A DNA stretch of 64,000 nucleotides, taken from the NCBI GenBank assembly GCA_934045075.1, contig OW203726.1, positions 7,338,860 to 7,402,859 of the forward strand. The letters run 5' to 3'. Shown here one piece after another: positions 14,636-26,533 of the stretch. Numbering within the stretch: position 1 is the stretch's first letter; each line of letters starts with the position of its first letter. Under the pieces are notes generated by a model. It was not told the origin of the DNA, did no database searches, and was given only the letters and a program-made list of their open reading frames with translations. The position numbers were made by a program, and so were the translations under genes. The DNA comes from Yponomeuta sedellus. Its lineage: Eukaryota; Arthropoda; Insecta; Lepidoptera; Yponomeutidae.

Positions 14636-16134
14636 ATGACTCGGGTCGTTCACCCGGTAGGTATTTGCGGCAGGCAGTACTTGCGGAGGGCTTCTATAAG
14701 GAAATCGATTTTCAGTACAAAATGTTCATACAAAGTTGGCCTTCATCAATCGTCAATAGCTCGGCCGGCAATTGGAAATTTCAAAATGTTTGATTTTTCT
14801 CAGGGACCTGAATATCTACGTGACACGATGCCATTCACAGATGAGCAATTTTTTTGGCCTTTGGCCTCCGTCGGTGGTACTAAAGAAATGCATTTTTGTA
14901 TGAAAAATCCTATTTCGTGTGAAAATTTTCTATTAAAGTGCGTGATTTTCAAACTTTAATGGGTCGATGGCCAACTGGAACGCCACAGCACCTCGGCACT
15001 AAGTAGCCGCTCCCAGCCGAGTAGTAGTTTCGGCCTTTGGCCTCCGTCGGTGGTACTAAAGAAATGCATTTTTGTATGAAAAATCCTATTTCGGGTGATT
15101 TTTTTCTATTATAGTGCGTGATTTTCAAACTTTAATGAGTCGATGGCCAACTGGAATGCCACAGCACCTCAGCACTAAGTAGCCGCTCCCAGCCGAGTAG
15201 TAGTTTTGGCCTTTGGCCTCCAACGGTGGTACTAAAGAAATGCATTTTTGTATGAAAATAACTATTTCGGGTGAAATTTTTCTATTAAAGTGGGTGATTT
15301 TCAAACTTTAATGGGTCGATGGCCAACTGGAATGCCACAGCACCTCGGCACTAAGTAGCCGCTCCCAGCCGAGTAGTAGTTTCGGCCTTTGGCCTCCGTC
15401 GGTGGTACTAAAGAAATGCATTTTTGTATGAAAATAACTATTTTGGGTGAAAATTTTCTATTAAAGTGGGTGATTTTCAAACTTTAATGGGTCGATGGCC
15501 AACTGGAATGCCACAGCACCTCGGCGTGGTGACGCCATTCTCAGCCAAGTACTCATTTTGGCGCTTAGCCTCTGTCGATGGTACAAAAAAATTAAGATTT
15601 TCTACGAAAAAGATGATTTTCATTACAAATTTTTTGTAGAAATTCTCCATAGTAAATTTGACACCTTTGAAAGCCAATATCTCGGCCGCCATCTTGAAAT
15701 GTCAGAATGTCGGATTTTTCTCATATACCTGGGTCCTTTGACGACACGATGCCGTTTACGGCTGGTCCCTGGCATGCGCCCAGTTGGCTGCCGACTTTTT
15801 TGCGTAGAGGTCGAAAAAAGGCCGATTTTCGGAGGGCTATAGCTCCGGTGGTATTTTGAATTTGGAACGACCGTCGGCGGAACCGAAAATGGCGTGTCGA
15901 AGAAAAGGCCGGGTGAAAATTTCATCCAAATCGGTCGGTAAACGACAGAGTTAGCACCCTCGCGTAGTGGAACGCGTTCGAAATTCAAAAATCGGCTCCA
16001 TAGGATGGCCGTATATCGTACATTCCCTACAACTTTGTCATACATCATTTTCGTCCAACTCTTGCCATTTCCGAGAAAACGTATTATGTTAGATCAGTGA
16101 GTATATCGCATTGTAGCTTTATATATATATAATA
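14636..16134. repeat. Unit A10 with lengthened TA tract (1499 bp)
   Basis: It carries 3 extra bases in the terminal tract (ATATATATAATAATGACTC at the boundary) and T at unit offset 987. Otherwise it matches the neighbouring units as far as I compared. Confidence 0.8.
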
Positions 16135-19126
16135 ATGACTCGGGTCGTTCACCCGGTAGGTATTTGCGGCAGGCAGTACTTGCGGAGGGCTTCTATAAGG
16201 AAATCGATTTTCAGTACAAAATGTTCATACAAAGTTGGCCTTCATCAATCGTCAATAGCTCGGCCGGCAATTGGAAATTTCAAAATGTTTGATTTTTCTC
16301 AGGGACCTGAATATCTACGTGACACGATGCCATTCACAGATGAGCAATTTTTTTGGCCTTTGGCCTCCGTCGGTGGTACTAAAGAAATGCATTTTTGTAT
16401 GAAAAATCCTATTTCGTGTGAAAATTTTCTATTAAAGTGCGTGATTTTCAAACTTTAATGGGTCGATGGCCAACTGGAACGCCACAGCACCTCGGCACTA
16501 AGTAGCCGCTCCCAGCCGAGTAGTAGTTTCGGCCTTTGGCCTCCGTCGGTGGTACTAAAGAAATGCATTTTTGTATGAAAAATCCTATTTCGGGTGATTT
16601 TTTTCTATTATAGTGCGTGATTTTCAAACTTTAATGAGTCGATGGCCAACTGGAATGCCACAGCACCTCAGCACTAAGTAGCCGCTCCCAGCCGAGTAGT
16701 AGTTTTGGCCTTTGGCCTCCAACGGTGGTACTAAAGAAATGCATTTTTGTATGAAAATAACTATTTCGGGTGAAATTTTTCTATTAAAGTGGGTGATTTT
16801 CAAACTTTAATGGGTCGATGGCCAACTGGAATGCCACAGCACCTCGGCACTAAGTAGCCGCTCCCAGCCGAGTAGTAGTTTCGGCCTTTGGCCTCCGTCG
16901 GTGGTACTAAAGAAATGCATTTTTGTATGAAAATAACTATTTTGGGTGAAAATTTTCTATTAAAGTGGGTGATTTTCAAACTTTAATGGGTCGATGGCCA
17001 ACTGGAATGCCACAGCACCTCGGCGTGGTGACGCCATTCTCAGCCAAGTACTCATTTTGGCGCTTAGCCTCTGTCGATGGTACAAAAAAATTAAGATTTT
17101 CTACGAAAAAGATGATTTTCAGTACAAATTTTTTGTAGAAATTCTCCATAGTAAATTTGACACCTTTGAAAGCCAATATCTCGGCCGCCATCTTGAAATG
17201 TCAGAATGTCGGATTTTTCTCATATACCTGGGTCCTTTGACGACACGATGCCGTTTACGGCTGGTCCCTGGCATGCGCCCAGTTGGCTGCCGACTTTTTT
17301 GCGTAGAGGTCGAAAAAAGGCCGATTTTCGGAGGGCTATAGCTCCGGTGGTATTTTGAATTTGGAACGACCGTCGGCGGAACCGAAAATGGCGTGTCGAA
17401 GAAAAGGCCGGGTGAAAATTTCATCCAAATCGGTCGGTAAACGACAGAGTTAGCACCCTCGCGTAGTGGAACGCGTTCGAAATTCAAAAATCGGCTCCAT
17501 AGGATGGCCGTATATCGTACATTCCCTACAACTTTGTCATACATCATTTTCGTCCAACTCTTGCCATTTCCGAGAAAACGTATTATGTTAGATCAGTGAG
17601 TATATCGCATTGTAGCTTTATATATATATAATGACTCGGGTCGTTCACCCGGTAGGTATTTGCGGCAGGCAGTACTTGCGGAGGGCTTCTATAAGGAAAT
17701 CGATTTTCAGTACAAAATGTTCATACAAAGTTGGCCTTCATCAATCGTCAATAGCTCGGCCGGCAATTGGAAATTTCAAAATGTTTGATTTTTCTCAGGG
17801 ACCTGAATATCTACGTGACACGATGCCATTCACAGATGAGCAATTTTTTTGGCCTTTGGCCTCCGTCGGTGGTACTAAAGAAATGCATTTTTGTATGAAA
17901 AATCCTATTTCGTGTGAAAATTTTCTATTAAAGTGCGTGATTTTCAAACTTTAATGGGTCGATGGCCAACTGGAACGCCACAGCACCTCGGCACTAAGTA
18001 GCCGCTCCCAGCCGAGTAGTAGTTTCGGCCTTTGGCCTCCGTCGGTGGTACTAAAGAAATGCATTTTTGTATGAAAAATCCTATTTCGGGTGATTTTTTT
18101 CTATTATAGTGCGTGATTTTCAAACTTTAATGAGTCGATGGCCAACTGGAATGCCACAGCACCTCAGCACTAAGTAGCCGCTCCCAGCCGAGTAGTAGTT
18201 TTGGCCTTTGGCCTCCAACGGTGGTACTAAAGAAATGCATTTTTGTATGAAAATAACTATTTCGGGTGAAATTTTTCTATTAAAGTGGGTGATTTTCAAA
18301 CTTTAATGGGTCGATGGCCAACTGGAATGCCACAGCACCTCGGCACTAAGTAGCCGCTCCCAGCCGAGTAGTAGTTTCGGCCTTTGGCCTCCGTCGGTGG
18401 TACTAAAGAAATGCATTTTTGTATGAAAATAACTATTTTGGGTGAAAATTTTCTATTAAAGTGGGTGATTTTCAAACTTTAATGGGTCGATGGCCAACTG
18501 GAATGCCACAGCACCTCGGCGTGGTGACGCCATTCTCAGCCAAGTACTCATTTTGGCGCTTAGCCTCTGTCGATGGTACAAAAAAATTAAGATTTTCTAC
18601 GAAAAAGATGATTTTCAGTACAAATTTTTTGTAGAAATTCTCCATAGTAAATTTGACACCTTTGAAAGCCAATATCTCGGCCGCCATCTTGAAATGTCAG
18701 AATGTCGGATTTTTCTCATATACCTGGGTCCTTTGACGACACGATGCCGTTTACGGCTGGTCCCTGGCATGCGCCCAGTTGGCTGCCGACTTTTTTGCGT
18801 AGAGGTCGAAAAAAGGCCGATTTTCGGAGGGCTATAGCTCCGGTGGTATTTTGAATTTGGAACGACCGTCGGCGGAACCGAAAATGGCGTGTCGAAGAAA
18901 AGGCCGGGTGAAAATTTCATCCAAATCGGTCGGTAAACGACAGAGTTAGCACCCTCGCGTAGTGGAACGCGTTCGAAATTCAAAAATCGGCTCCATAGGA
19001 TGGCCGTATATCGTACATTCCCTACAACTTTGTCATACATCATTTTCGTCCAACTCTTGCCATTTCCGAGAAAACGTATTATGTTAGATCAGTGAGTATA
19101 TCGCATTGTAGCTTTATATATATATA

Positions 19127-22100
19127 ATGACTCGGGTCGTTCACCCGGTAGGTATTTGCGGCAGGCAGTACTTGCGGAGGGCTTCTATGAGGAAATCGAT
19201 TTTCAGTACAAAATGTTCATACAAAGTTGGCCTTCATCAATCGTCAATAACTCGGCCGGTAATTAGAAATTTCAAAATGTTTGATTTTTCTCAGGGACCT
19301 GAATATCTACGTGACACGATGCCATTCACAGATGAGCAATTTTTTTGGCCTTTGGCCTCCAGCGGTGGTACTAAAAAAATGCATTTTTGTATGAAAAATC
19401 CTATTTCGTGTGAATTTTTTCTATTAAAGTGCGTGATTTTCAAACTTTGATGAGTCGATGGCCAACTGGAATGCCACAGCACCTCGGCACTAAGTAGCCG
19501 CTCCCAGCCGAGTAGTAGTTTCGGCCTTTGGCCTCCAGCGGTAGTAGTAAAAAAAAGCATTTTTGTATGAAAAATCCTATTTCGGGTGAAAATTTTCTAT
19601 TAAAGTGCGTGATTTTCAAACTTTGATGAGTCGATGGCCAACTGGAATGCTACAGTACTTCGGCGTGGTGACGCCATTCCCAGCCAAGTACTCATTTCGG
19701 CGCTTAGCCTCCATCGATGGTACAAAAAAATTACGATTTTCTACGAAAAAGATGATTTTCAGTACAAATTTTTTGTAGAAATTCTCCATAGTAAATTTGA
19801 CACCTTTGAAAGCCAATATCTCGGCCGCCATCTTGAAATGTCAGAATGTCGGATTTTTCTCATATACCTGGGTCCTTTGACGACACGATGCCGTTTACGG
19901 CTGGTCCCTGGCATGCGCCCAGTTGGCTGCCGACTTTTTTGCGTAGAGGTCGAAAAAAGGCCGATTTTCGGAGGGCTATAGCTCCGGTGGTATTTTGAAT
20001 TTGGAACGACCGTCGGCGGAACCGAAAATGGCGTGTCGAAGAAAAGGCCGGGTGAAAATTTCATCCAAATCGGTCGGTAAACGACAGATTTAGCACCCTC
20101 GCGTAGTGGAACGCGTTCGAAATTCAAAAATCGGCTCCATAGGATGGCTGTATATCGTACATTCCCTACAACTTTCTCATACATCATTTTCATCCAAATC
20201 GTGCCATTTCGGAGAAAACGTATGGATGTTAGATCAGTGAGTATATCGCATTGTAGCTTTATATATATATAATGACTCGGGTCGTTCACCCGGTAGGTAT
20301 TTGCGGCAGGCAGTACTTGCGGAGGGCTTCTATGAGGAAATCGATTTTCAGTACAAAATGTTCATACAAAGTTGGCCTTCATCAATCGTCAATAACTCGG
20401 CCGGTAATTAGAAATTTCAAAATGTTTGATTTTTCTCAGGGACCTGAATATCTACGTGACACGATGCCATTCACAGATGAGCAATTTTTTTGGCCTTTGG
20501 CCTCCAGCGGTGGTACTAAAAAAATGCATTTTTGTATGAAAAATCCTATTTCGTGTGAATTTTTTCTATTAAAGTGCGTGATTTTCAAACTTTGATGAGT
20601 CGATGGCCAACTGGAATGCCACAGCACCTCGGCACTAAGTAGCCGCTCCCAGCCGAGTAGTAGTTTCGGCCTTTGGCCTCCAGCGGTAGTAGTAAAAAAA
20701 AGCATTTTTGTATGAAAAATCCTATTTCGGGTGAAAATTTTCTATTAAAGTGCGTGATTTTCAAACTTTGATGAGTCGATGGCCAACTGGAATGCTACAG
20801 TACTTCGGCGTGGTGACGCCATTCCCAGCCAAGTACTCATTTCGGCGCTTAGCCTCCATCGATGGTACAAAAAAATTACGATTTTCTACGAAAAAGATGA
20901 TTTTCAGTACAAATTTTTTGTAGAAATTCTCCATAGTAAATTTGACACCTTTGAAAGCCAATATCTCGGCCGCCATCTTGAAATGTCAGAATGTCGGATT
21001 TTTCTCATATACCTGGGTCCTTTGACGACACGATGCCGTTTACGGCTGGTCCCTGGCATGCGCCCAGTTGGCTGCCGACTTTTTTGCGTAGAGGTCGAAA
21101 AAAGGCCGATTTTCGGAGGGCTATAGCTCCGGTGGTATTTTGAATTTGGAACGACCGTCGGCGGAACCGAAAATGGCGTGTCGAAGAAAAGGCCGGGTGA
21201 AAATTTCATCCAAATCGGTCGGTAAACGACAGATTTAGCACCCTCGCGTAGTGGAACGCGTTCGAAATTCAAAAATCGGCTCCATAGGATGGCTGTATAT
21301 CGTACATTCCCTACAACTTTCTCATACATCATTTTCATCCAAATCGTGCCATTTCGGAGAAAACGTATGGATGTTAGATCAGTGAGTATATCGCATTGTA
21401 GCTTTATATATATATAATGACTCGGGTCGTTCACCCGGTAGGTATTTGCGGCAGGCAGTACTTGCGGAGGGCTTCTATAGGAAATCGATTTTCAGTACAA
21501 AAAGTTCATACAAAGTTGGCCTTGATCAATCGTCAATAACTCGGCCGGCAATTAGAAATTTCAAAATGTTTGATTTTTCTCAGGGACCTGAATATCTACG
21601 TGACACGATGCCATTCACAGATGAGCAATTTTTTTGGCCTTTGGCCTCCAGCGGTGGTACTAAAAAAATGCATTTTTGTATGAAAAATCCTATCTCGGGT
21701 GAATTTTTTCTATTAAAGTGGCTGATTTTCAAACTTTGATGAGTCGATGGCCAACTGGAATGCTACAGCACCTCGGCACTGAGTAGCCGCTCCCAGCCGA
21801 GTAGTAGTTTCGGCCTTTGGCCTCCGTCGGTGGTACTAAAGAAACGCATTTTTGTATGAAAATAACTATTTCGGGTGAAATTTTTCTATTATAGTGCGTG
21901 ATTTTCAAACTTTAATGAGTCGATGGCCAACTGGAATGCCACAGCACCTCGGCACTGAGTAGCCGCTCCCAGCCGAGTAGTAGTTTCGGCCTTTGGCCTC
22001 CAGCGGTGGTACTAAAAAAATGCATTTTTGTATGAAAAATCCTATTTCGTGTGAATTTTTTCTATTAAAGTGCGTGATTTTCAAACTTTGATGAGTCGAT

Positions 22101-24057
22101 GGCCAACTGGAATGCCACAGCACCTCGGCACTAAGTAGCCGCTCCCAGCCGAGTAGTAGTTTCGGCCTTTGGCCTCCAGCGGTAGTAGTAAAAAAAAGCA
22201 TTTTTGTATGAAAAATCCTATTTCGGGTGAAAATTTTCTATTAAAGTGCGTGATTTTCAAACTTTGATGAGTCGATGGCCAACTGGAATGCTACAGTACT
22301 TCGGCGTGGTGACGCCATTCCCAGCCAAGTACTCATTTCGGCGCTTAGCCTCCATCGATGGTACAAAAAAATTACGATTTTCTACGAAAAAGATGATTTT
22401 CAGTACAAATTTTTTGTAGAAATTCTCCATAGTAAATTTGACACCTTTGAAAGCCAATATCTCGGCCGCCATCTTGAAATGTCAGAATGTCGGATTTTTC
22501 TCATATACCTGGGTCCTTTGACGACACGATGCCGTTTACGGCTGGTCCCTGGCATGCGCCCAGTTGGCTGCCGACTTTTTTGCGTAGAGGTCGAAAAAAG
22601 GCCGATTTTCGGAGGGCTATAGCTCCGGTGGTATTTTGAATTTGGAACGACCGTCGGCGGAACCGAAAATGGCGTGTCGAAGAAAAGGCCGGGTGAAAAT
22701 TTCATCCAAATCGGTCGGTAAACGACAGATTTAGCACCCTCGCGTAGTGGAACGCGTTCGAAATTCAAAAATCGGCTCCATAGGATGGCTGTATATCGTA
22801 CATTCCCTACAACTTTCTCATACATCATTTTCATCCAAATCGTGCCATTTCGGAGAAAACGTATGGATGTTAGATCAGTGAGTATATCGCATTGTAGCTT
22901 TATATATATATAATGACTCGGGTCGTTCACCCGGTAGGTATTTGCGGCAGGCAGTACTTGCGGAGGGCTTCTATGAGGAAATCGATTTTCAGTACAAAAT
23001 GTTCATACAAAGTTGGCCTTCATCAATCGTCAATAACTCGGCCGGTAATTAGAAATTTCAAAATGTTTGATTTTTCTCAGGGACCTGAATATCTACGTGA
23101 CACGATGCCATTCACAGATGAGCAATTTTTTTGGCCTTTGGCCTCCAGCGGTGGTACTAAAAAAATGCATTTTTGTATGAAAAATCCTATTTCGTGTGAA
23201 TTTTTTCTATTAAAGTGCGTGATTTTCAAACTTTGATGAGTCGATGGCCAACTGGAATGCCACAGCACCTCGGCACTAAGTAGCCGCTCCCAGCCGAGTA
23301 GTAGTTTCGGCCTTTGGCCTCCAGCGGTAGTAGTAAAAAAAAGCATTTTTGTATGAAAAATCCTATTTCGGGTGAAAATTTTCTATTAAAGTGCGTGATT
23401 TTCAAACTTTGATGAGTCGATGGCCAACTGGAATGCTACAGTACTTCGGCGTGGTGACGCCATTCCCAGCCAAGTACTCATTTCGGCGCTTAGCCTCCAT
23501 CGATGGTACAAAAAAATTACGATTTTCTACGAAAAAGATGATTTTCAGTACAAATTTTTTGTAGAAATTCTCCATAGTAAATTTGACACCTTTGAAAGCC
23601 AATATCTCGGCCGCCATCTTGAAATGTCAGAATGTCGGATTTTTCTCATATACCTGGGTCCTTTGACGACACGATGCCGTTTACGGCTGGTCCCTGGCAT
23701 GCGCCCAGTTGGCTGCCGACTTTTTTGCGTAGAGGTCGAAAAAAGGCCGATTTTCGGAGGGCTATAGCTCCGGTGGTATTTTGAATTTGGAACGACCGTC
23801 GGCGGAACCGAAAATGGCGTGTCGAAGAAAAGGCCGGGTGAAAATTTCATCCAAATCGGTCGGTAAACGACAGATTTAGCACCCTCGCGTAGTGGAACGC
23901 GTTCGAAATTCAAAAATCGGCTCCATAGGATGGCTGTATATCGTACATTCCCTACAACTTTCTCATACATCATTTTCATCCAAATCGTGCCATTTCGGAG
24001 AAAACGTATGGATGTTAGATCAGTGAGTATATCGCATTGTAGCTTTATATATATATA
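19127..24057. repeat. Variant type A units A13-A16, short and long forms
   Basis: Units are 19127-20271 (1145 bp), 20272-21416 (1145 bp), 21417-22912 (1496 bp) and 22913-24057 (1145 bp). The 1145-bp units have 176-bp sub-repeats starting only at 19347, 19523 and 19699 (offsets 220, 396, 572), so they lack exactly two sub-repeats. All four share a second right-arm subtype: GGATGGCTGTATATCG, TTTTCATCCAAATCGTGCC and CGTATGGATGTTAGATC. A15 begins with a slightly different left segment (CTATAGGAAATCG, AAAAAGTTCAT) that also occurs in A17 and A23-A24. Short and long forms alternate as a 2641-bp pair (A14+A15; A16 plus the truncated A17). Confidence 0.9.
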
Positions 24058-25314
24058 ATGACTCGGGTCGTTCACCCGGTAGGTATTTGCGGCAGGCAGT
24101 ACTTGCGGAGGGCTTCTATAGGAAATCGATTTTCAGTACAAAAAGTTCATACAAAGTTGGCCTTGATCAATCGTCAATAACTCGGCCGGCAATTAGAAAT
24201 TTCAAAATGTTTGATTTTTCTCAGGGACCTGAATATCTACGTGACACGATGCCATTCACAGATGAGCAATTTTTTTGGCCTTTGGCCTCCAGCGGTGGTA
24301 CTAAAAAAATGCATTTTTGTATGAAAAATCCTATCTCGGGTGAATTTTTTCTATTAAAGTGGCTGATTTTCAAACTTTGATGAGTCGATGGCCAACTGGA
24401 ATGCTACAGCACCTCGGCACTGAGTAGCCGCTCCCAGCCGAGTAGTAGTTTCGGCCTTTGGCCTCCGTCGGTGGTACTAAAGAAACGCATTTTTGTATGA
24501 AAATAACTATTTCGGGTGAAATTTTTCTATTATAGTGCGTGATTTTCAAACTTTAATGAGTCGATGGCCAACTGGAATGCCACAGCACCTCGGCACTGAG
24601 TAGCCGCTCCCAGCCGAGTAGTAGTTTCGGCCTTTGGCCTCCGTCGGTGGTACTAAAGAAATGCATTTTTGTATGAAAAATCGTATTTCGGGTGAAATTT
24701 TTCTATTAAAGTGGGTGATTTTCAAATTTTGATGAGTCGATGGCCAACTGGAATGCCGCAGCACCTCGGCACTGATTAGCCGCTCCCAGCCGAGTAGTAG
24801 TTTCGGCCTTTGGCCTCCGTCGGTGGTACTAAAGAAATGCATTTTTGTATGAAAATAACTATTTCGGGTGAAATTTTTCTATTAAAGTGGGTGATTTTCA
24901 AACTTTAATGGGTCGATGGCCAACTGGAATGCCACAGCACCTCGGCGTGGTGACGCCATTCTCAGCCAAGTACTCATTTTGGCGCTTAGCCTCTATCGAT
25001 GGTACAAAAAAATTAAGATTTTCTACGAAAAAGATGATTTTCAGTACAAATTTTTTGTAGAAATTCTCCATAGTAAATTTGACACCTTTGAAAGCCAATA
25101 TCTCAGCCGCCATCTTGAAATGTCAGAATGTCGGATTTTTCTCATATACCTGGGTCCTTTGACGACACGATGCCGTTTACGGCTGGTCCCTGGCATGCGC
25201 CCAGTTGGCTCTACAACTTTCTCATACATCATTTTCGTCCAAATCTTACCGTTTCGGAGAAAACGTATGGATGAATAGATCAGTGAGTATACCGGATTGC
25301 AGCTTTATATATAT
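24058..25314. repeat. Unit A17 with internal deletion
   Basis: Its left part matches A15 and A23. At 25210/25211 the sequence jumps from CCCAGTTGGCT to CTACAACTTTC. Relative to A23 this removes 237 bp (46445-46681 there), and I see no junction microhomology. The deletion takes the segment with GCCGACTTTTTTGCG and most of the right arm but keeps the terminal part: GATGAATAGATCAGTGAG, a right-arm subtype 3 ending, and a TA tract. B1 follows directly. The unit marks the switch from the A array to the B and U block. Confidence 0.85.
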
Positions 25315-25350
25315 ACTAGGGGGCGAGCCCCCTGCGCGCTTACGCGCGCC
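25315..25350 (-). other. Candidate Helitron-like 3' end: CTAG and two GC hairpins
   Basis: Reading on the minus strand, a GCGCGC stem-loop (25334-25349) is followed by a second hairpin of five G facing five C (25319-25332). The terminal CTAG comes next (25316-25319, overlapping the hairpin by one base) and then T. Helitrons characteristically end with a short hairpin and CTRR and insert before a T. The usual spacer between hairpin and end is longer than seen here, so the match is imperfect. Equivalent termini begin B2-B5 and U1-U3 at 26534, 38643, 41359, 44075, 49783, 51002 and 58612. Confidence 0.5.
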
Positions 25351-25448
25351 AACCCCCAGCCGCTCCGAGCTGCGCTCTCCGCGGCGCTCGGCCTAGGGCC
25401 TCGCTAGACACTTATTGTAGTGAATTGTTGCATGGGAACATGTATGGT

Positions 25449-26016
25449 CTCGGCCTTCGGCCTCGGCCTGGACGGAGCTCGGCCTTCGGCCTCGCCGCGG
25501 CGGGGTTCCTCGTGCCCGCTCTGCGGAGCTCGGCCTCCGGCCTCGCAAGTTTGTCCCTCTTTGCTCTTGCGCTGGTACTTGTCCGCCGTAACCTGAACGT
25601 TCTCGGCCTTCGGCCTCGGCCTGGACGAAGCTCGGCCTTCGGCCTCGCCGTGGCGGAGTGTCTCGTGCCCGCTTCGCGGAGCTCGGCCTCCGGCCTCGCA
25701 AGTTTGTCCCTTTTGGCTTTTGCGCTGGTACTTGTGCGCCGTAACCTGAATGGTCTCGGCCTTCGGCCTCGGCCTAAACGGAGCTCGGCCTTCGGCCTCG
25801 CTGCGGCGGAGTTCCTCGTGCCCGCTCCGCGGAGCTCGGCCTCCGGCCTCGCAAGTTTGTCCCTTTTTGCTTTTGCGCTGGTACTTGTGCGCTATAACTT
25901 GAATCGTCTCGGCCTTCGGCCTCGGCCTAAACGGAGCTCGGCCTTCGGCCTCGCCGCGGCAGAACTTTTTGTGCCCGCTTCGCGGAGCTCGGCCTCCGGC
26001 CTCGCAAGTTTGTCCC
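25449..26016. repeat. 153-bp GC-rich minisatellite in B1, four copies
   Basis: Copies start at CTCGGCCTTCGGCCTCGG at 25449, 25602, 25755 and 25908, a strict 153-bp spacing. The last copy is cut at AAGTTTGTCCC. Each contains several perfect short palindromes (GGCCTTCGGCC, GGCCTCCGGCC, GAGCTC, CCGCGG) and a GCGCTGGTACTTGTGCGC stretch. The period is exactly 51 codons, which explains arginine- and alanine-rich open frames on both strands with no sign of coding selection. The equivalent blocks lie in B2-B5. Confidence 0.9.
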
Positions 26017-26533
26017 ATTTCTCTGTTGAAAAGTCAATTTTAGTACTAAATCTCCATACAAAAATTTGTCATTTTCAATCATCAATATCTCGGCCGCCAT
26101 CTTGAAATTCCGAGATGTCGGATTTTTCTCATATACCTGGGTCCTTTGGCAACGCGATGCCGTTTACGGCATATCTCCAGCATATGCCCAGTTGGCTGCC
26201 GACTTTTTTGCGCAAAGGTCGATTTTTCGGTCGGCTATATCTGCGCCGCCATTTTGAATTTCGAACAACCAAAATTTTTTTTTTCAATCGGATCACTATA
26301 TCACCATTCTATCAAAATTTCATCCAAATCGGTCGGTAAACGACAGAGTTAGCACCCTCGCGTAGTGGAACGCGTTCGAAATTCAAAAATCGGCTTCATA
26401 GGATGGCTGTAATTCATACATTTCCTACAACTTTCTCATACATCATTTTCGTCCAAATCTTACCGTTTCCGAGAAAACGTATGGATGAATAGATCAGTGA
26501 GTATACCGGATTGCAGCTTTATATATATATATA

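Larger units (their letters stand above)
1167..19126. repeat. Tandem array of 12 type A units (A1-A12)
   Basis: Twelve head-to-tail units start at 1167, 2663, 4159, 5655, 7156, 8652, 10148, 11644, 13140, 14636, 16135 and 17631. All are 1496 bp except A4 (1501) and A10 (1499), where the extra bases lie in the terminal TA tract. Units look almost identical: the main variable site is G or T at unit offset 987 (2154 in A1, 3650 in A2), with T in A2, A4, A5 and A10. Each unit starts ATGACTCGGGTCG and ends after a (TA)n tract. The same short open frames recur in every unit on both strands, so none is counted as a gene. The homogeneity indicates recent amplification or ongoing conversion. Confidence 0.95.
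25315..26533. repeat. Type B unit B1, 1219 bp, GC-rich left half
   Basis: It starts ACTAGGGGGCGAGCCCCC and then has a GCGCGC-TTAC-GCGCGC hairpin. A CpG- and GGCC-rich minisatellite follows to about 26016. The right half is AT-richer and related to the right third of A units (CTCGGCCGCCATCTTG, GATTTTTCTCATATACC, GCCCAGTTGGCTGCCGAC, AAATCGGTCGGTAAACGAC). It ends GATCAGTGAGTATACCGG, ATTGCAGC, then (TA)n. Its translated products match those of B5 exactly, so B1+U1 and B5+U2 are one duplicated 8.83-kb block. The long open frames inside it (up to 226 codons) exist because the 153-bp repeat period is a multiple of three. Confidence 0.9.

Noticed and set aside
25460..25470. UUCG tetraloop hairpins in GGCCTTCGGCC
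   Set aside because: Pairing GGCC with GGCC leaves a three-base TTC loop. A C(UUCG)G register would put C against C below the closing pair.
25404..26105. Long open frames (204 and 226 codons) on both strands over the GC-rich minisatellite, encoding Arg/Ala/Pro-rich repeats
   Set aside because: The 153-bp period equals 51 codons, so any frame that is open once stays open. Overlapping frames on both strands are equally long. No domain, no start context, and eukaryotic setting.
25315..26533. CRISPR array
   Set aside because: Repeats are contiguous 153- and 176-bp units without short unique spacers, and the context is an animal nuclear genome.
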